Shown: piece by piece, positions 27,301 to 42,300 of the stretch
Position numbering within the stretch: position 1 is the first letter of the stretch
Layout of the letters: every line of letters begins with the position of its first letter
NCBI GenBank assembly: GCA_012845835.1
Contig: JABAKD010000005.1
Coordinates: 12,833,205 to 12,897,204, forward strand
DNA: 64,000 bases
Direction of reading: 5' to 3'
Source of the DNA: Undaria pinnatifida
Taxonomy: Eukaryota; Sar; Phaeophyceae; Laminariales; Alariaceae
The notes under the pieces: generated by a model
Told to the model about the DNA's origin: nothing
Seen by the model: the letters and a program-made list of their open reading frames with translations, nothing else
The model's database searches: none
Translations under genes and position numbers: made by a program

Positions 27301-30300
27301 TGGCACAGCTCGAGTATGGCCTGCGACATTTTCACGTTGCCCAGCCGAAGAAACCACGGACCGAAAAACGACTCGAAGCCGAACAGGCCCATCACCTGCC
27401 CTTTCGCCCGCCCCCCCGTTCACGCGGCGACACCACGTGGCAGACCCGGGTCAAGTTTGACTTACGCGTCATATAGTTTTGCTACAAGCAGAGGCGTGCT
27501 GCGATAGGAGTTTGGGGTTAGCACATTTTTTCACAAATATTTTCCGCCTAGCAAGGCTCTTCAACCAATGACTTCATATCGTTAGAATACCTTCTGCGCT
27601 ACAACATTTTCCACACGTCGGACAGATCACGATCTAGATCATATAGATCATATAGATCATATAGATCATATAGATCATATAGATCATATAGATCATATAG
27701 ATCACATAGGTCATCTACAGAAGATCCTGTACCTGCCGTTATGAGATGTGGGGGATCTGTATACGAAGAGTACAGATCCAACCCTGGAAGCCATTCCTAC
27801 ATCATGCAGACCGCACGGCTCCCATCGCGGTAACATAAGCAATATATCATATATATCTTCTCTACGTACCTACCTGGTAGATCATCAAGTGGGAATCGGT
27901 GACCTGGCCGACCTGTGAATATTCTATAAAATTATGTCAGATACTTCAGCTGTGAGTTCGATCGATTTAGTGGTCGATACTCATCTTTGAAAGGTGCGTG
28001 ATACACCGCCCGCTGACTTTTACATATGTACCATTCTTCGAAGAGGTGACTATAGTGTTCGTCGCATACCTATCAATAGGCGATGGAGGTGTTCTTTTTT
28101 TTGTCGGGTTGCACAATCGTTCTTCTCAAAGTCCGTGTTTGTGTAACGTAGACAGGAACCTCACAAAAACTAGGTTCTACCTAAATCGCAGCATGCGCCG
28201 TCGTAGAGTTATACTACAAGCACACCGCATGAATGCTGTTGTATTATTTATCTACGTTACGGACCACATAATGTAAGGATTGGATTGAATGAGGCCTCCT
28301 GCTCCGGCAGGAGGTCCTCGCCTGTGGGTATACCACGCATGCTAAGAAGGGTGAACCTGATAAAATTTCCAAGCAACTCTTGTCAAAAGGTGTTGTTCCA
28401 CCCTTCGTTCCAAAATTTGGACCCACCTAATTGGATGGCGAGATAAATCACCTCAGAGGTGATCCGTATATAGTGCGTGTATGCGCCAGCCGGAAAGTAC
28501 CGGCACCATAGCGGCAACCGGCACCACCCTGCAAACTGCCACTGCTGATTGGTTGCTCCCATCTGCGCCAAATGATATCACAGGCGCTATAGCGGGCAAC
28601 CGGCACTACTCAGCCCAGCACTACGAGTATAGAGTATAGAGGGGCCTCTGCGGTTGATAAGGAAGCACTTCCCTTGCTTGATGGTCGAAACACGTTGGTC
28701 TCATCAGGGTTACGATGACCATTGCAACAATATGGCGATTGTAATCGCGACAATGCGGCTATTACAGCAGCACTTGGGTCCTTCTTATTTCGATACCTTC
28801 CATGGAATCGAAGTAGTGGAATCCACTTTTTGTGGTCCGGGAAGCGAGCTCCCATGTAAGCAGGGGAGGATGATGGGATATCCGAACGGATTGGCGAAGC
28901 GGTAGGTGTCATCCCTGAAAGCTGTCCCCTACTGCATGCACTATTCATCGTTGGAGTTCCCAGAATAACGCAACATGCAAGAGGCCCTGTGCGGCATAAA
29001 CATATTGGTTGACGGCGCTCTTTGTCTTCGCGACCAACCGTCAAGGAGCTCCGGACACTATATCTAGCACATTAAGCAAATCCCTACATCATGATTAGAA
29101 CATCAAGGAACTCCTCACACTACAACTAGTAAATTAGTCGAAAGAGGCGTAGACGGCCCTAAACTATTACTAGAACGCCGACCAACTTTTGGTGCCGCAC
29201 GCTCGATGGAAGACGGTACGCGCCAGACAGAGTTAATTTGTTCTCCAAAACCGTGCACAAAAAACAAAATACACCTGTCGCTTGCACTCGATATTTTTAT
29301 GCGCCGGCGACTTGTGTGCATCATTTCGGTCGGCGGCGGCGGGTGTATAGTCCGGTCGGATCCAGCGATCTCCAACCGGACCCATCCCAGGGTAGTAGCG
29401 GTAGGGGTTGGAGTTGTCGGACCAAGCGTTTGTGTGAGCGGTTGAGCTCCTCAAGCGAGAAACTACACGTTATGTCTTACCAGTACACTTTTACGAGTAC
29501 ATTTTAATAAAATTATTCTACGACGTCAGCTGTGGGTTCGACGAATTTAGGGTCGATACTCGTCTTTGCAAGCTGCGTTGTTGAATCTCTTGTCTTAGGA
29601 CCACTTCAATAGCGTATAGACGTGTAAGTCGGAATGCGCGAAATACATATATGTATGCCTTCGAAGTCATGTTTCGGGTGATGATGATGGATGATCGATA
29701 ATGGTATTGAGCTCCTCATGTTCGGAAGCTCAGAGAATTCTCAGAAACTGCTACACCCCTTCCGTGGGATGACTCAATCATCTCCCCATTTTTCGGCGTG
29801 CGTCACGTATGAATTAGATTTTTTTATTCGCTCGAAAAAAATCGCCAAATCCCGCCGCACCTGCGAAACGACCAGCACAACCTCCGCCTCCGCCATCTCG
29901 AACGCCCCGGCCGTGCTCATCCCACCGCCACCGATCGACCCGCCTTTCCCATCGTACAAACCCTTTTGAAAGGCTATCTGTGTACTTCCTCTCGAAGACG
30001 CGCTTACGGAGTGAACAGCAGCAGTGGGAGGGGGGGAGCTCGAGAAAACGACGTCAAAGTCTGCTTCCCAGGCCTCCTTCGGCGAGCGTTGCGTGCCGGT
30101 ATGGAAAATGCGGTCGATCTGGTACCGTTTCAAACGTGTCACGCCGCTCCTGGCGACGAACCTGAGGAATGTAAAGAAGTTAGCGTGATGTACGGGAGGG
30201 GGGGATCCGGGGATGAGGCTTGAGGTTGTGCGTGTGCTGCTGGTGTTTGTATCAGCATAATCACGGCAGTGAGAGGGAGAGAGGGAATGGGAGGGTAATC

Positions 30301-33300
30301 TTTGTCACACATATCCGCCGACGACGCCATATGTAAGGTTGTAGGGGGACACAGAGTGCCCCCTGCAGGTCTGCCAATTGAGCAGGTCCTCGGAGAGTAC
30401 TCACTTTCTTTTCCTTCGTAGAGACGTTGCTTTATTCGATTCCACCAGGGCCCCGGATAGCTTCTGAGATCGGAGGCACGTGCCTCCGATCTATTTCCTA
30501 ACTTTCCCGAATATAAAACGCCAACCTTATCATACGAAAGCCATCCATATGATCTCATATTTGGATAATTACAAGCCTTTCGAGGCCGTACCTTAACATA
30601 GTCTCTAGATCATAGACCCTCGCATCCCTTTTTTTTTTCTTTTTTTTCCTCACACTTTTACTTTCCAGCTTCTGGACAAACCGTGGTCACAGGTGTCGTC
30701 CCTTCTTCCCCCCGGTTCTTGCCTTCAATTTTTATCGCGCATAGGGTTCAGCAATCCCACTGCACGTCGATTGTTCATCGAGTGTTGCTAGCTCACGCTC
30801 TCGCGCTTTCCGCAAGTCAATTTGTGCACAAGAAAAAGTCCCAACGAACTTATACGCGTATGCACTCGGCGGGGCTCGAATTCACGAAACTGACCTATAC
30901 CAGGCTCGAGGATAACCTGATACGCCACCGGGGCGACCGGCACATCCCTACAAAGCCCTGGCGGAGCACTTCGGGTTTTCGATGACCAGGGGATGGGTAT
31001 GAATAAATCGGCGTTCATAAGTCAACGGGAAGGGGCGGGGGGGGGGGGGAGGGGTACCCAGTTTGTGCATGGCCGTAGTCGTATGACCATAGACCCTCGC
31101 ATCCCTCCTATGCCAGGACGGAGCACGTCGGGTTTTCACCAACCAGGCAGGCATTGCTTGCACCAAGCGCGAAGCGCCGTGAGGTGTTCGGCGAGTCGCA
31201 TGAAGGGTGAACTGCATCGTTTCAATAACCGCTCGTAAGACGGACTTCGGCACCTTGTGCCTACGTTCTTGCTTATGGATGACAGCGCCAATGAGCTATA
31301 CTTTGTGTGTGTATGGGGGGTGGGGGGGTGAAACATACCACCACGAAGGTTTGGAGTGGTGGTGCCGGTATCCGGATCGAGCATGCCAACGTCTTTTCCA
31401 TGCGTCTACGGACGCGTTCCACGACAGGCGTAACAATTTTGTTGGAAAATAATAAGTACGACGGGGCTACCTATCCCAACATCGTCGGAATGGCATTCTT
31501 TTTTCGCAATATCAATCGTTGTATACCTTGGCCATGGGGTTATTCATCGACTTGCACTTTCATATAAATTCAATCTCTGGCTTACAGCGAGGTATAGAAG
31601 CTCCCCAAGCCACCACCCTCAAGAAGGCGAACAAAATAAATAATAGTTCAACCTCTAACGTAACTCGACAACACCGACCTCACCTTGCCAGAACTACCGT
31701 GGTGTCTCTGTTAAAAGGCCAAAGGAAACCCCGTTAAAAAAAACGCCACGAAAAAATTAGAACACCGGCCTTACCGCGCGAAAGGAGCTGTGAGGTTGCT
31801 GGGCAAGGAAACCACCGCGCCTCTGCAGTCCAACAGGTTGACCGACCCCCGAGGGGCCGTGGAGGCCGCCGAGGTTGTCGGCAGCAACGCAAGCGACGGA
31901 GGAGGCTTTGGCCGGAGGGACGGGGGTGCAACGGGAGTAGCCCCGTGCGTCTCGAACACGCTTCTCAGGCCGTCGCACACGAAAGACACGGCGGGGGCCT
32001 CTGTGCGACGAGGGGGGGTAGAGCAGAAGTGACAATAGCGACATGAGGTCAGGATTGTGTCGCGTAAGGCACTGTAACCAATTACCTACAGGACGCGCAG
32101 CAGGGGGCTCTGTGCGGTGAGGGAGGGAGGGAGGGGGGGGCAGTAGCGAAAAAAAATCAACCGTGTTAGATAATATATAATAACCACTTACTTACGGGAC
32201 ACACGGTGGGGGCCTCTATGTGATGAGGGAGGCGGGGGGGGGGGGCAGCGAAAATAGATCAACAACGCTAGGTAAGACACCGCGAGCACTGACCTACACG
32301 ATTCGGCGAGGGGCTCTGCGCGATAAAGGCCCAGCGTGGGAGGCGGGGGGGGGGGAGTAGAAGCGTCAGCGGGTCGACCGCGTTAGATATCGCCTCCCAG
32401 AGACAAGCAAAGAAAAGAATGAATAATTACTCCCCATTGTTACGATCGGTTGGCTTTATGACCGTCTGAGTTACCAGTCAGGGCTGACCAGCGGGAGGCT
32501 TGCAACCTTGCGGTAAAAATAGAGGCCCAGACTAGCAAACAGGCGGGCACCAGATCTTGTGCTCGTGTGTTTTGCCAGATAGTTCGAAGTGTGCAGCATG
32601 CCCACGGAGCTAGTAGCTGGCAGGCGACGGTCTCCGGAATGAAGGCGACGTTGAGTGGTTCAAGCAACAAAGCTGCCATTGCTGGAATTGACTCCGGAGC
32701 AATTTTGAGCCGTGGAAACAAATGTTGAAAACAAGTTATTATCAATAGTCGGTAGAAATCAACCACAATCAAGCCCCCACCGTCATAACTCGCCAAGTAT
32801 CCCTCGACAAATCAGAGCCTGAAACGGAAACAAAAAAACGAAACGGACTTCGAGAAGTGAACCAACTTGGGTTTAGTGCGACATGACAACTTTCAGTATG
32901 ACAATGGTTTTTACCAATAGGTACAGCTATAAACCCCATAACCCCATGTAATCCCACCGGGGCTCCACAAGGAAAAAATGTCGATTTCTTGTTAATGACT
33001 TGTTTGGAATGATTACAGCATGTTCCACACGGAGCACCCCGGGTCGCTGGGGTAATAGACGTATCCCAAGAGCAATGGAGAGAGCGGTGCGACACGTGTA
33101 GCACGCTGATACTTGTAAAAATACCGCTATACCTGGTACGTTGTTTTAGACCCTTGACAAGGAACATAATCGTCCATGTTTTTGGGGCTGTGCACTGGTC
33201 ATCACCCCGCCCGCGGGTTGGGTCAGGAGGTGTTGAAAAACTCGCGGGTCGAATAAGGTCGGGTCGGGTCGGGTCGGGTCGGGTCGGGTCGGGTCGGGTC

Positions 33301-36300
33301 GGGTCGGGTCGGGTAACGTCGGGTCAGGCCGGGTCATCCTGACCCGATCCGATCCGCGAGACATGATCTGAAATCCGACATATGAAAGCCCTGCTCTTCT
33401 TTTTCGTTATACATGGGGTCCCAAAAGGATAAAGCTACCAGTAGCTTCACTCACCGATGGGTATTTGTGCCGACACGGCCTTCAGGGGCTCCTGGTCGTA
33501 CCAGTGTTCCACGTGCTCTGCCGTCTCTTGATCCAGCAGCGCTTTCACAATTGCCTGGAAGCTCTCGTTCTCCGGGTTTCCCATCACGCGTAACGCCTCT
33601 CTGAAGAAAGCAGAAAGCGGAGCAAAACATGACACATGAGGGGTCCCCCAATAAGGCGGGTTATCCCGATATAGGGCGGTCAAAATCGCTTGGCGCGACT
33701 TTTAATAGGGAATTGCACTCATAACCCGGAATGAATAAGGCGGCTTCCCCCAGTAAGGCAGTTTCCCCCCAATAAGGCGGCTTCCACCAATAAGGCGGTT
33801 CCCCCAATAAGGCGGCTTCACCCAATATGGCGGCTTCCCCCAACAAGGCGGCTTCCCCCAACAAGGCGGCTTCCCCCATTAAGGCGGCTTCCCCCAATAA
33901 GGCGGCTTCCCCCAATAAGGCGGTCATATTGCTCTGGCACACCCCGGCCTTACTGGGTGACCCCTACTGAACTTTATACTTGTAGGGCAACAAAAAGCAG
34001 CGCTATTCGGGAGGGGGCCAGAGTAGAACAATAGGGTGTTGAAGGGACTATGTAACAAATTTCGTCGGGTAAAGAAACAAACTTCAAAGTACAATAGTAT
34101 AGAAACAGACGCGCGCCACAATTTAATCGCGTACCCCCCGGCCGGATGGGAAACACAAAGCTTAAGCTCACCACACTTCCACGTACTTTCATACATGTGT
34201 GTCAACTCAACTCAACTGCATTCGCAAAATAGTTTGTAGTTGCAGCTGTCGTGTAACGGTTATAGTAGATGTAGTTGTTGCTGCTGTTGCCGTTGTTGCT
34301 GCTGCTACCTTCCGCGGCAGCAAATAAATAAAAAAGAACTGCGAGTGCGCCTAAAACAAGACCTGCAGGGCGTGGTGGTCAGAGTTTTGGGTAGGCCCTG
34401 CCTACAGCTAACCTGCTGGCGGAAAAAAATATTTCCAGGGTCAGTTTGGAGGGCTCAGGTCCTGGTGGGACCAGGTCGACCTGGGGTTACGGTGCCAAGG
34501 GCGGAGCAAGGTGCTAAGAACCAAAGTTGTGGTATCGTAGGCTAATTTATAACCTCGTAATAGATGCAACAAAGTCCGTGATACTTGCTTGGTGGCTAAC
34601 TGTCTTGTCTTGTCAAGAGCGTTTTTACGTTGTACATGCCAATAGCTCATAGGGACACCAATAAAAACGAAGTAATAGGAACACCTACCTGTGTTCCCCG
34701 GGATTTGAAGCCAACTGCATCCCGCATGGGGACCTTGTGTAACCTATACTTGAAAAAGTATGCACCTGGTGCGTCTTTGGGGGCACGGCTTCATTAGCCT
34801 AATATGGGGGTCGGCTTCGTTCCTAGCATATGGAGGTACGGTGTTTTTCAACTACTGTACAAGCAAACCTACCGCATACCTACCTCGGGTCGTTCCTGAT
34901 GACCGCAAGAAAAAGCACGGTTCGTGACATGTGGAAATTGACGTTATGTCGTGCTTTACGAAAACGCATTCAATTGTCACTAGAGTATGACCGTACATAG
35001 CGCATAGCTTTACATCGAATCTGTAGAAAAAAATGAATGGCACGACTCGTGAAAAAAAAATAATAATAACGAAAATAATAATCATGTTCTTTGGAGGCGA
35101 TCTTCGAAAAAAAATGCTGCGCTATAGGATGACCCTTCAAGCCGCCTTCTAATCCAAGCCTAGACAAAACACCGAAACACAGGCCAACAACGCAGGTCTA
35201 GAGCTCTACCCACAATGGTTCAAAAACAAAAAGGTGAATGGGACATTCGACCGAAGAGCTTGTTCAGTAGCTGTGTAGACACGATCAAAGTTACAACTTT
35301 AGACCTGAAAGCAGCACCTCCAACGCAAAAAAGCAAGTCGCTAGACGTTTACTCTATTAATACTTCGAAGCAAAACTCTACAGTTTCGTATCAATTGCGT
35401 TTGGCATTGCATGGCCAAATAACCTTACGGCATGTGCGATGCATATCTCTCTCGCGTAGTTTGTGACCACAGAGTCTGTCTTTCTCTGGGGTGAACCACC
35501 AGCACGGACGCTGGTTGTGCTGCAATGGGTGGAAGGACAGTGTGACGCGAAGAACACACACTCAGTAGGCCTCGAGATAACCGTCCGTCAATCGATTGTG
35601 TTGGCCGCTTTGGAACATAAGTCGGAAAAAAATAACGTTACCGGGACGAACAACGCAAATCGGAAAATAGGAATGAAATAATAGCAATGCCTACCATAAC
35701 ATGTTGTCGCCGTACTGTTAAAGGGTGAGACCGCGTCTGGGGTTGTTCGTTTTTGCTAAACAGTGGAGTGCACCCGATATAGGAGCGCCCACAACAAGAG
35801 AAAACCGCTTTAAGAGCGGTCAAATTGGCGTGTCAACCCCTATGCTAAAACCTACCTGGTATACGATACCCATTCTGATATAAGAGCGGCATGGAGATAA
35901 GAGCGGCAACACTTGCCTGATCCGAGATTCTCGTAAATCGGGTGCCCTACTCAATACAGTATAACGCCTTAAATAATCAGCGCTAAAAGAAGGATAAAAT
36001 CTTCAAAGCTGCTGTTGTGTTCATTGTACAGTGTGGTGCACCCGATTTAAGAGCGTCCACAACAAGAGGAAGCGGACTTAAGAGCGGTCAAAAAGGCTTG
36101 TCAAGCCTTGTGACGCCTATAATATACCAAAACCTACACGATACCCAATCTGAGATAAAACCGGCATGACTGTGCGAGCGTTAACGCTTGTGTATTCCGC
36201 GGGGCTCTTAAAAGGCTCTTGTATTGGGTACCCCACTGAATACGGTATCAGGGCCTAAATTCTAAGCGCGAAAACAGGCTGTAGTCTGCAATGCTTCTGT

Positions 36301-39300
36301 CGTATCCATAGCTAAAACGCTATATCATCAATTACGGCAAAAAAAAAGTCGCCGCAACAAAATACGGAGAAGCTTCGGATAAAAAAAACGTTTGCATGCG
36401 AACATGTGGACAAATAATCTACACAACAATCAGTTCCCATGTACTCTGGACAGTGGCGGGTGGTGACACCAAATCGCAAATCGGGTAAGCAACTACAACT
36501 CTGCACACCCCGGATGCCTCCCATTGTGTAATCACCACCGTACACTGGTAGTGTGTTTGGAGGGTTTCAAGGTCAGGGTTAGGCTTGGGGTCAGAGACAT
36601 ATACATACCCCCTCTCTCCCCAAACCAATGACCGAGACAAAACTCAGCATACACAAAGGGTGTGCTGGGTGTATGTGCAGACCCGGTGTGCACGCAGGAG
36701 TCACCATGACGGCACGCTTCCCTATGGTTTCCTGTTCGCCTTGATTTACATCCCGGGGAGTTGCTTTTGTATTTTATAGCTGTATGCGGCTCCTGGCGGT
36801 GCTTTTTATGAGAGCGAGGAGCTGAAAAAACTTCAGTCCGTTGAATGTACGTTGGCGGCTGGTTTTCAAGATACCAATGCACCAATGGTGAGCACGACAT
36901 CAAAATAAATTGAAACATAAGCACAAATGCCTGCACTACATGCGGGCTTCCAAAAAACAAGCCTACAAGAAACTAAAAGCGAAAACATCAACAAAAACGG
37001 TTGCCGGAGCGGTCGTGCGAGCGAGACAGAAACAACAAAAACCTACTGCATGCACGTAGAAGCGCAACTGTGACCGTCAACCGCGCGATAGGTTCGCCCA
37101 AGTTAGGGCCATGGATAACGGCGACACCTCCGCCGTACCTGAGGAACGAAGCCTCTACCTCAAGCTTTGCGGGCAATAGGGCGCTCGACAGGAGTTCCGC
37201 AGCAGTAGGCCTTGCCTCCGCATCCGTCATCAGCAGCCATCGGATAACCTTCGCCGATGCGCAATGAATGGCAGACGGCAAAATACAGAACATGTAGGGG
37301 TACATTTGAAGGAGAGGTGGAAGATTGAAAGTAGGAAATATGGGTTGTGCGGAGCGGGTCGTATTGAATCTTAATATATGGGAGGCGTGTTGGATTCGGG
37401 GACCTCTACGTACTCGATGGAGCAAGTGTGCGTTAGGTTGAACTTGCCCAAAGAGTGTTGTTGCAGCGGGGAAGGCGTGCGGTGGCTAGGACAGGAAGTG
37501 ATGTGGAACAACAGTGCCGACCATGCCTTCAAACTTACGTGGGATTGGGTACCTGATATAAGAATCATGGCACTACTCACTAGCCTGATTAGTCACGAGA
37601 CTATGTAGGCTAATGGGTGCATACAGTTGCGGCGCCTCATTAATGCGGTGACTTGCTAGATGGTACCATCCGCACCAAAGTAAGACCCCGCACTATCCTG
37701 GCATGTGCAGTACAGCACCAGATACACCGTATGACGAGGTCATCAAGCGATTTTCACCGCATTAAAGTGGGACCGCGCACGAAAGGGCACCGCACTAACG
37801 CGGGTCCAAGACAGTAGCGCTATGTAACGAACACGTGGTGCGGTGTTTCTTGCGGGTGGATACCTGAAAAACTTGCAGTTAGTTGACTTCGCATCGACGC
37901 AAGCTCGGTGCTGAGTGTGTTTAATGAGAAACAACGGCGGCATCCCTCCAGCTTGGGTCAGTCAATATCAGGGATGCCACGGATTTCGGCGCCAAACTAT
38001 AATCGGTAATACCGCCAAATGCGCAATTGTGAGAGCCGCACCAACGAACCGCTATAACAAAAACTCGCTCAAGGTGGTGGGTTAACATCAACCCCTAGCA
38101 AAAATACGTGTAAAGGGGACGTTCCCAACACAGATAGAGGCGTTTTCATCTAGACTGTTACCAAACCTTCAAGAACCATGACTTTTTCCCAGCTGTCTGG
38201 GTTCGCAAACCGTTCTCCACGAACCGTTCGCGAATCGGGACAGGTAACATGCATCCCTGGAAAATACGACGGTATCGGTACCACCATCTTCAGTAACAGC
38301 GGCGCAAAGGAACTGACAGGCGTGCTTACACAGTGGTGGTGACACTCTGCTGGGCTTTAGTAAAAGCACCACAACAGCAACAGCGACAGCATTTCCTCAT
38401 CAATAGCATCAACAACGCCAATACAAGCAGCAGCAACAACACTCAACAGAAAAAACAGCAGCAGCCACAAAAATAAAAACAGCAACAATAACTGCAGAAT
38501 CCAGCAACATCAACATCAGCAGCAACAGTACTCTCACGAGAAACAACATAATTAAAAACACCGGCAGCATCACCACCCACAGCAACAGCAAAGCAATAGC
38601 AGCAACAGCGACAACGCTATCAACAACAATAATAATAACGTTATCTTCAGCAACAACAACAACAACAACAATAACAGTCGCACCGCTTTAGCGTTTTCCG
38701 GAACCCTTTCCTCAAACGCTTTCGGAAATTCCACTTTCCCACCGCTCCTGAGGGCGGTCATCACTTCCGCTCGCTCCATCAAGGTGCTGAACCTGTGGAG
38801 GAAAAAACGTATCAGGATTACGCAAGCGCGCAGTTTTTATCAATCAACAAACTCGCCATGCTGAAGCTCTTGAGAAAAAATAAACTATTCATGAGAAAGC
38901 GCGCATTCTTTAATCAATCGACGACCTGCTGTAAGACACGCGTGTTTCTATGCCGCATGCTCTTCTTATACGCTTGATAACATGGCAATCGTCGTTACGG
39001 CGGTTCGAAACACGAGGCTCATAAGCTTTTCCGAAAACGTTTATCGCAGCTCTCATCACAAAGTCAGAGCCTCGATACACATCATTGTAAAAGTGTGCTT
39101 TGTTTTCTTGACATTGAAGGGATACTTCTACCTATATCTAGCACAACCAGCGTCCGTGCAGATACCTCTAGAGCGACGAGCTCTGAGGTCACAAACTACT
39201 CTACGAGATAGAGATGCACATTGCACTACAGCAAGGTGATCCGGGCCATGCAATGCAGGGCGGTTGCGAGTCCCGAAAGTGTTGACAAAAGCATATTATT

Positions 39301-42300
39301 CCCACGGGGAGCACAGCGAGGCGGAGGAATATGAGTTTTGTGCGTATACGGAAGGATTGGAATCACATTCACGTAGGTCACACAGTGGGTCATACGTACG
39401 GACGGACCGTGTGACCTGTAACCAGTACGTGCCGGTTTAGAACGAACACCACCCCCCCAGGTGGTCGTGGGTTGCGCAGACGAGAGCAGATATCAAGCAA
39501 AAGGCTTCCAAGGGCTCCGTCAAGCCATCAGTGTGAGAATGTGTTCCGGGGACCGTCATTTTTACACGGGTTCCAAAAGTGTTAACACGAGGGCACAGTT
39601 TTTTATGAAGGCAGTGGTGCGTGCTGCTGACGTTCTGAGCGACCACTTTGGCCCCCCACCTCTGCTATACTGATCTACAAGTGAAAAAAATCCCAACTTT
39701 GACAGGCTTGTTCTGTTTTTCCTCTTTTCGGACCTTGGCGCCAGCATCTCAAACAGAATGACTCCGAGGCTCCACATGTCCGCCTTGTGGTTGTACTGCC
39801 CGAACCTTGCCCCCTGCTCCGGAGCGATGTACGGGCTGCAAAAAACGCCGACACAGAAAACACGCGCACAAAAAACGAGGATACGTTAGGTACCCCGAAT
39901 TAAAAGAGCACCCCGTAAAGAGCCGAAACAAGCGCTCTGAACTACAGATCCCAGCTCTTACCTTACCGCTTACCGTAGTGGGAAATATATACCATGGTAG
40001 CTCTTAGCATAGGCGGGGCATGCCGATTTGACTGACGAGACAATGTTCTTATCTTGTACGCTCTTAAATCGGGACACACACTACTGTACCATATTTGTTA
40101 AGGCTGAGATTATTTCTTGCTTCAAGGCAAGTTATTAATCGAGTGGCAGAAACAAAGACATTCCATGTCTGCAGTTTTTTCTTCAACCTCAATACAAGCT
40201 CAACCTGAATCGTTTTCTTCGTAATATCTACTCTGTGAAAGCCGACCAACTGGTTTACCACATACCAGGTACAAAATAAGCATCACACGATGAGCCACAG
40301 ACGCGCCCCAATCAGAACCAAAGACGCAAGAGCTCCATTTGTTAGGGTGCAACTAACTGTGAAAAACAAATTCCTAGTTAGTAACTACCGGGTACCTGGT
40401 GGTCCGCGACTTACTATTACAATAGTCAGCCAACTCACAGCCCTGGTCATGGCGCCTCCAATGGTAAAGGTAACAAATTTGGGCTGAATCGCTGTCTGAA
40501 TAACAGGCCTCCCTAACCAAAAATCATCCGAAATTCAAGATATTTTTGGAATAACTTTCGTTCTCTACTTAACCCAAAATCGTCCGAAGTTCAACCTTTT
40601 TTGAGGGGGAATAATTTTTCGTTGCATACCTATCTATACCTACGTCGCTGAATTATTCTCGCGATAAAAATGAAGGCACGCACCGTAGTGGGGAGGGGGG
40701 AGGAGGGCCCACTATGTGACCGCGGGTCTGAGTTACTACTGGGAGGGAGGGGGGGCGAGAGTAGTGCGAGGATAATAAATGGGATGAAGAAAAGAAAAAA
40801 AAAAGAGAGCTCCTCAAGTTGTTAGGAAACAAAATGGTTGGTGCGCACGTCTACCGTAGTATGCGTAAAAAAAAAACAAGTTTCGAGGTGTACGATTTGC
40901 TTTGGTTGTGTGCAATATCATGTCTTGAGAGGTATCCTTCGACTCAAGAGTTTTCGTGCCTATCCTGTGACCACGGACTGGGTTATGGCCACGGCGAGTT
41001 AATGTGAGAATATCAACAACACCAACAACACCAACACCAACACCAACACCAACACCAACACCAACACCAGCAACAACAACAACCACAACAACAACATCAG
41101 CTCGAAACCCGCTTCTTTCAACTCACGCGCACGCGCACGCCCATATGGCTTCCATAATATATAGAACAGGCCCGCCAGGGGGGGGGGGGGGGGGGGTACA
41201 GCAAAATACCCCCCGCCTTGTCCCGAGGAAATTAACGGTCTGCAGGTACACACTTGCACCATGGGGGTCTGCAAAATCTGTCAATATTACCATACGCAAG
41301 TCGGACAACACACGATCTAGATAATCTACAGTAGATCCGCTGCGGCTACGATATGTTGCGCAGGATCTGCACATGAAGCGTATAGATCCTACCCGTGAAA
41401 CACGAGCTGCCGGGTGGGAGCCTAGATCATGCGGATCGCACGGTTCCCACCCAGCAACATGAGCTGTATATCATAGCTCAATACAGATATCCCCTGAACA
41501 GATCGACATCATTCAGTGGGAATAATTCATCTATTTGTTCAAAGTGTGTAGTATTCGCCGCTCGTTTACCCCTACACATCTTCCCTCGGAGAGGCCTAGA
41601 TTATCAAGTGGGAACCGATGATCTGTCCGTTCGCGTGCAACATTCGCCGCTTGCTCACCCGGTGCCAACCCCGTCGGTCAGCTGACTGGTATCGCTCATC
41701 GACAGCTCCCCAAAGGCGGAAGGATGGAAAGCTGACAACACCGAACCGACGCCGTCCCCAAAGGAGTCTCTCTCATTGCTTCGACGATTACCGCTTTCCC
41801 GAGCTGTATCCGCCGCTCCCTTCCGCGAAAAGGAGTTCTGACTCTGGCTGTCATCGTCGCTGCTCCATGTAAGACCCTTCTATATGATGTGTGTGTGAAA
41901 GAGGCGTGAATGAAGGGGGGGGGGGGGGGGGGGGGGGTCGTACGAAGTAAGCTGCTTCTGGGTTGTCTTACACTATCCGAATCTCGCCCAAAACATGAAG
42001 GGGGGAAAGGGGGGGTGCACTCATATCGTGCATGGCCGTAGGCGGGGGGGGGGGGTACCAAAGAGACCAAACAACGAGACAAAAGTTAAAACATGGAAAA
42101 AAAATACAAAAAAACGGAAGCAAAAGAGATAAAACAAAGAATCAACAAAAACGAGAGAAAAAGAGCGACACCGACCTAGTCTGCTGGTACAATTCAATTA
42201 GGGAGACACGTTAGATCATCGTTTCCCACATGATAATCTAGATATTTCAGGGAAGATCTGTGTGGCCCAGCTCAAGTTACCGGCTCGAAGTCGTACGATC

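Larger units (their letters stand above)
27396..29860 (-). other. GCN2 intron w20-w21, 2.5 kb
   Basis: Besides the GATC element and MITE listed, 28650-29450 has moderately long open frames on both strands with no recognisable domain. The 75-bp repeat ataaaattat..acgtcagctg occurs at 27917-27995 and 29500-29577. Confidence 0.6.
33601..37138 (-). other. GCN2 intron w17-w18, 3.5 kb
   Basis: Three MITEs are listed separately. 34240-34320 has a short GCTGTT array. 34695-34745 repeats text from 545-595. 34850-35700 and 36300-37000 show nothing recognisable; open frames there lack domains. Confidence 0.6.
39836..41658 (-). other. GCN2 intron w14-w15, 1.8 kb
   Basis: Apart from the MITE, CAACAC array, G run and GATC element listed, 40090-40660 holds nothing recognisable. 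40500-40620 contains a twice-repeated aaaatc.tccgaa.ttcaa phrase. 40665-40735 is a copy of the cgataaaaatgaaggca repeat also at 9620. Confidence 0.6.

Noticed and set aside
28610-29044. 144-codon minus-strand and 83-codon plus-strand frames
   Set aside because: No domain, and they overlap each other inside the w20-w21 intron. A decayed transposon is possible but unsupported.
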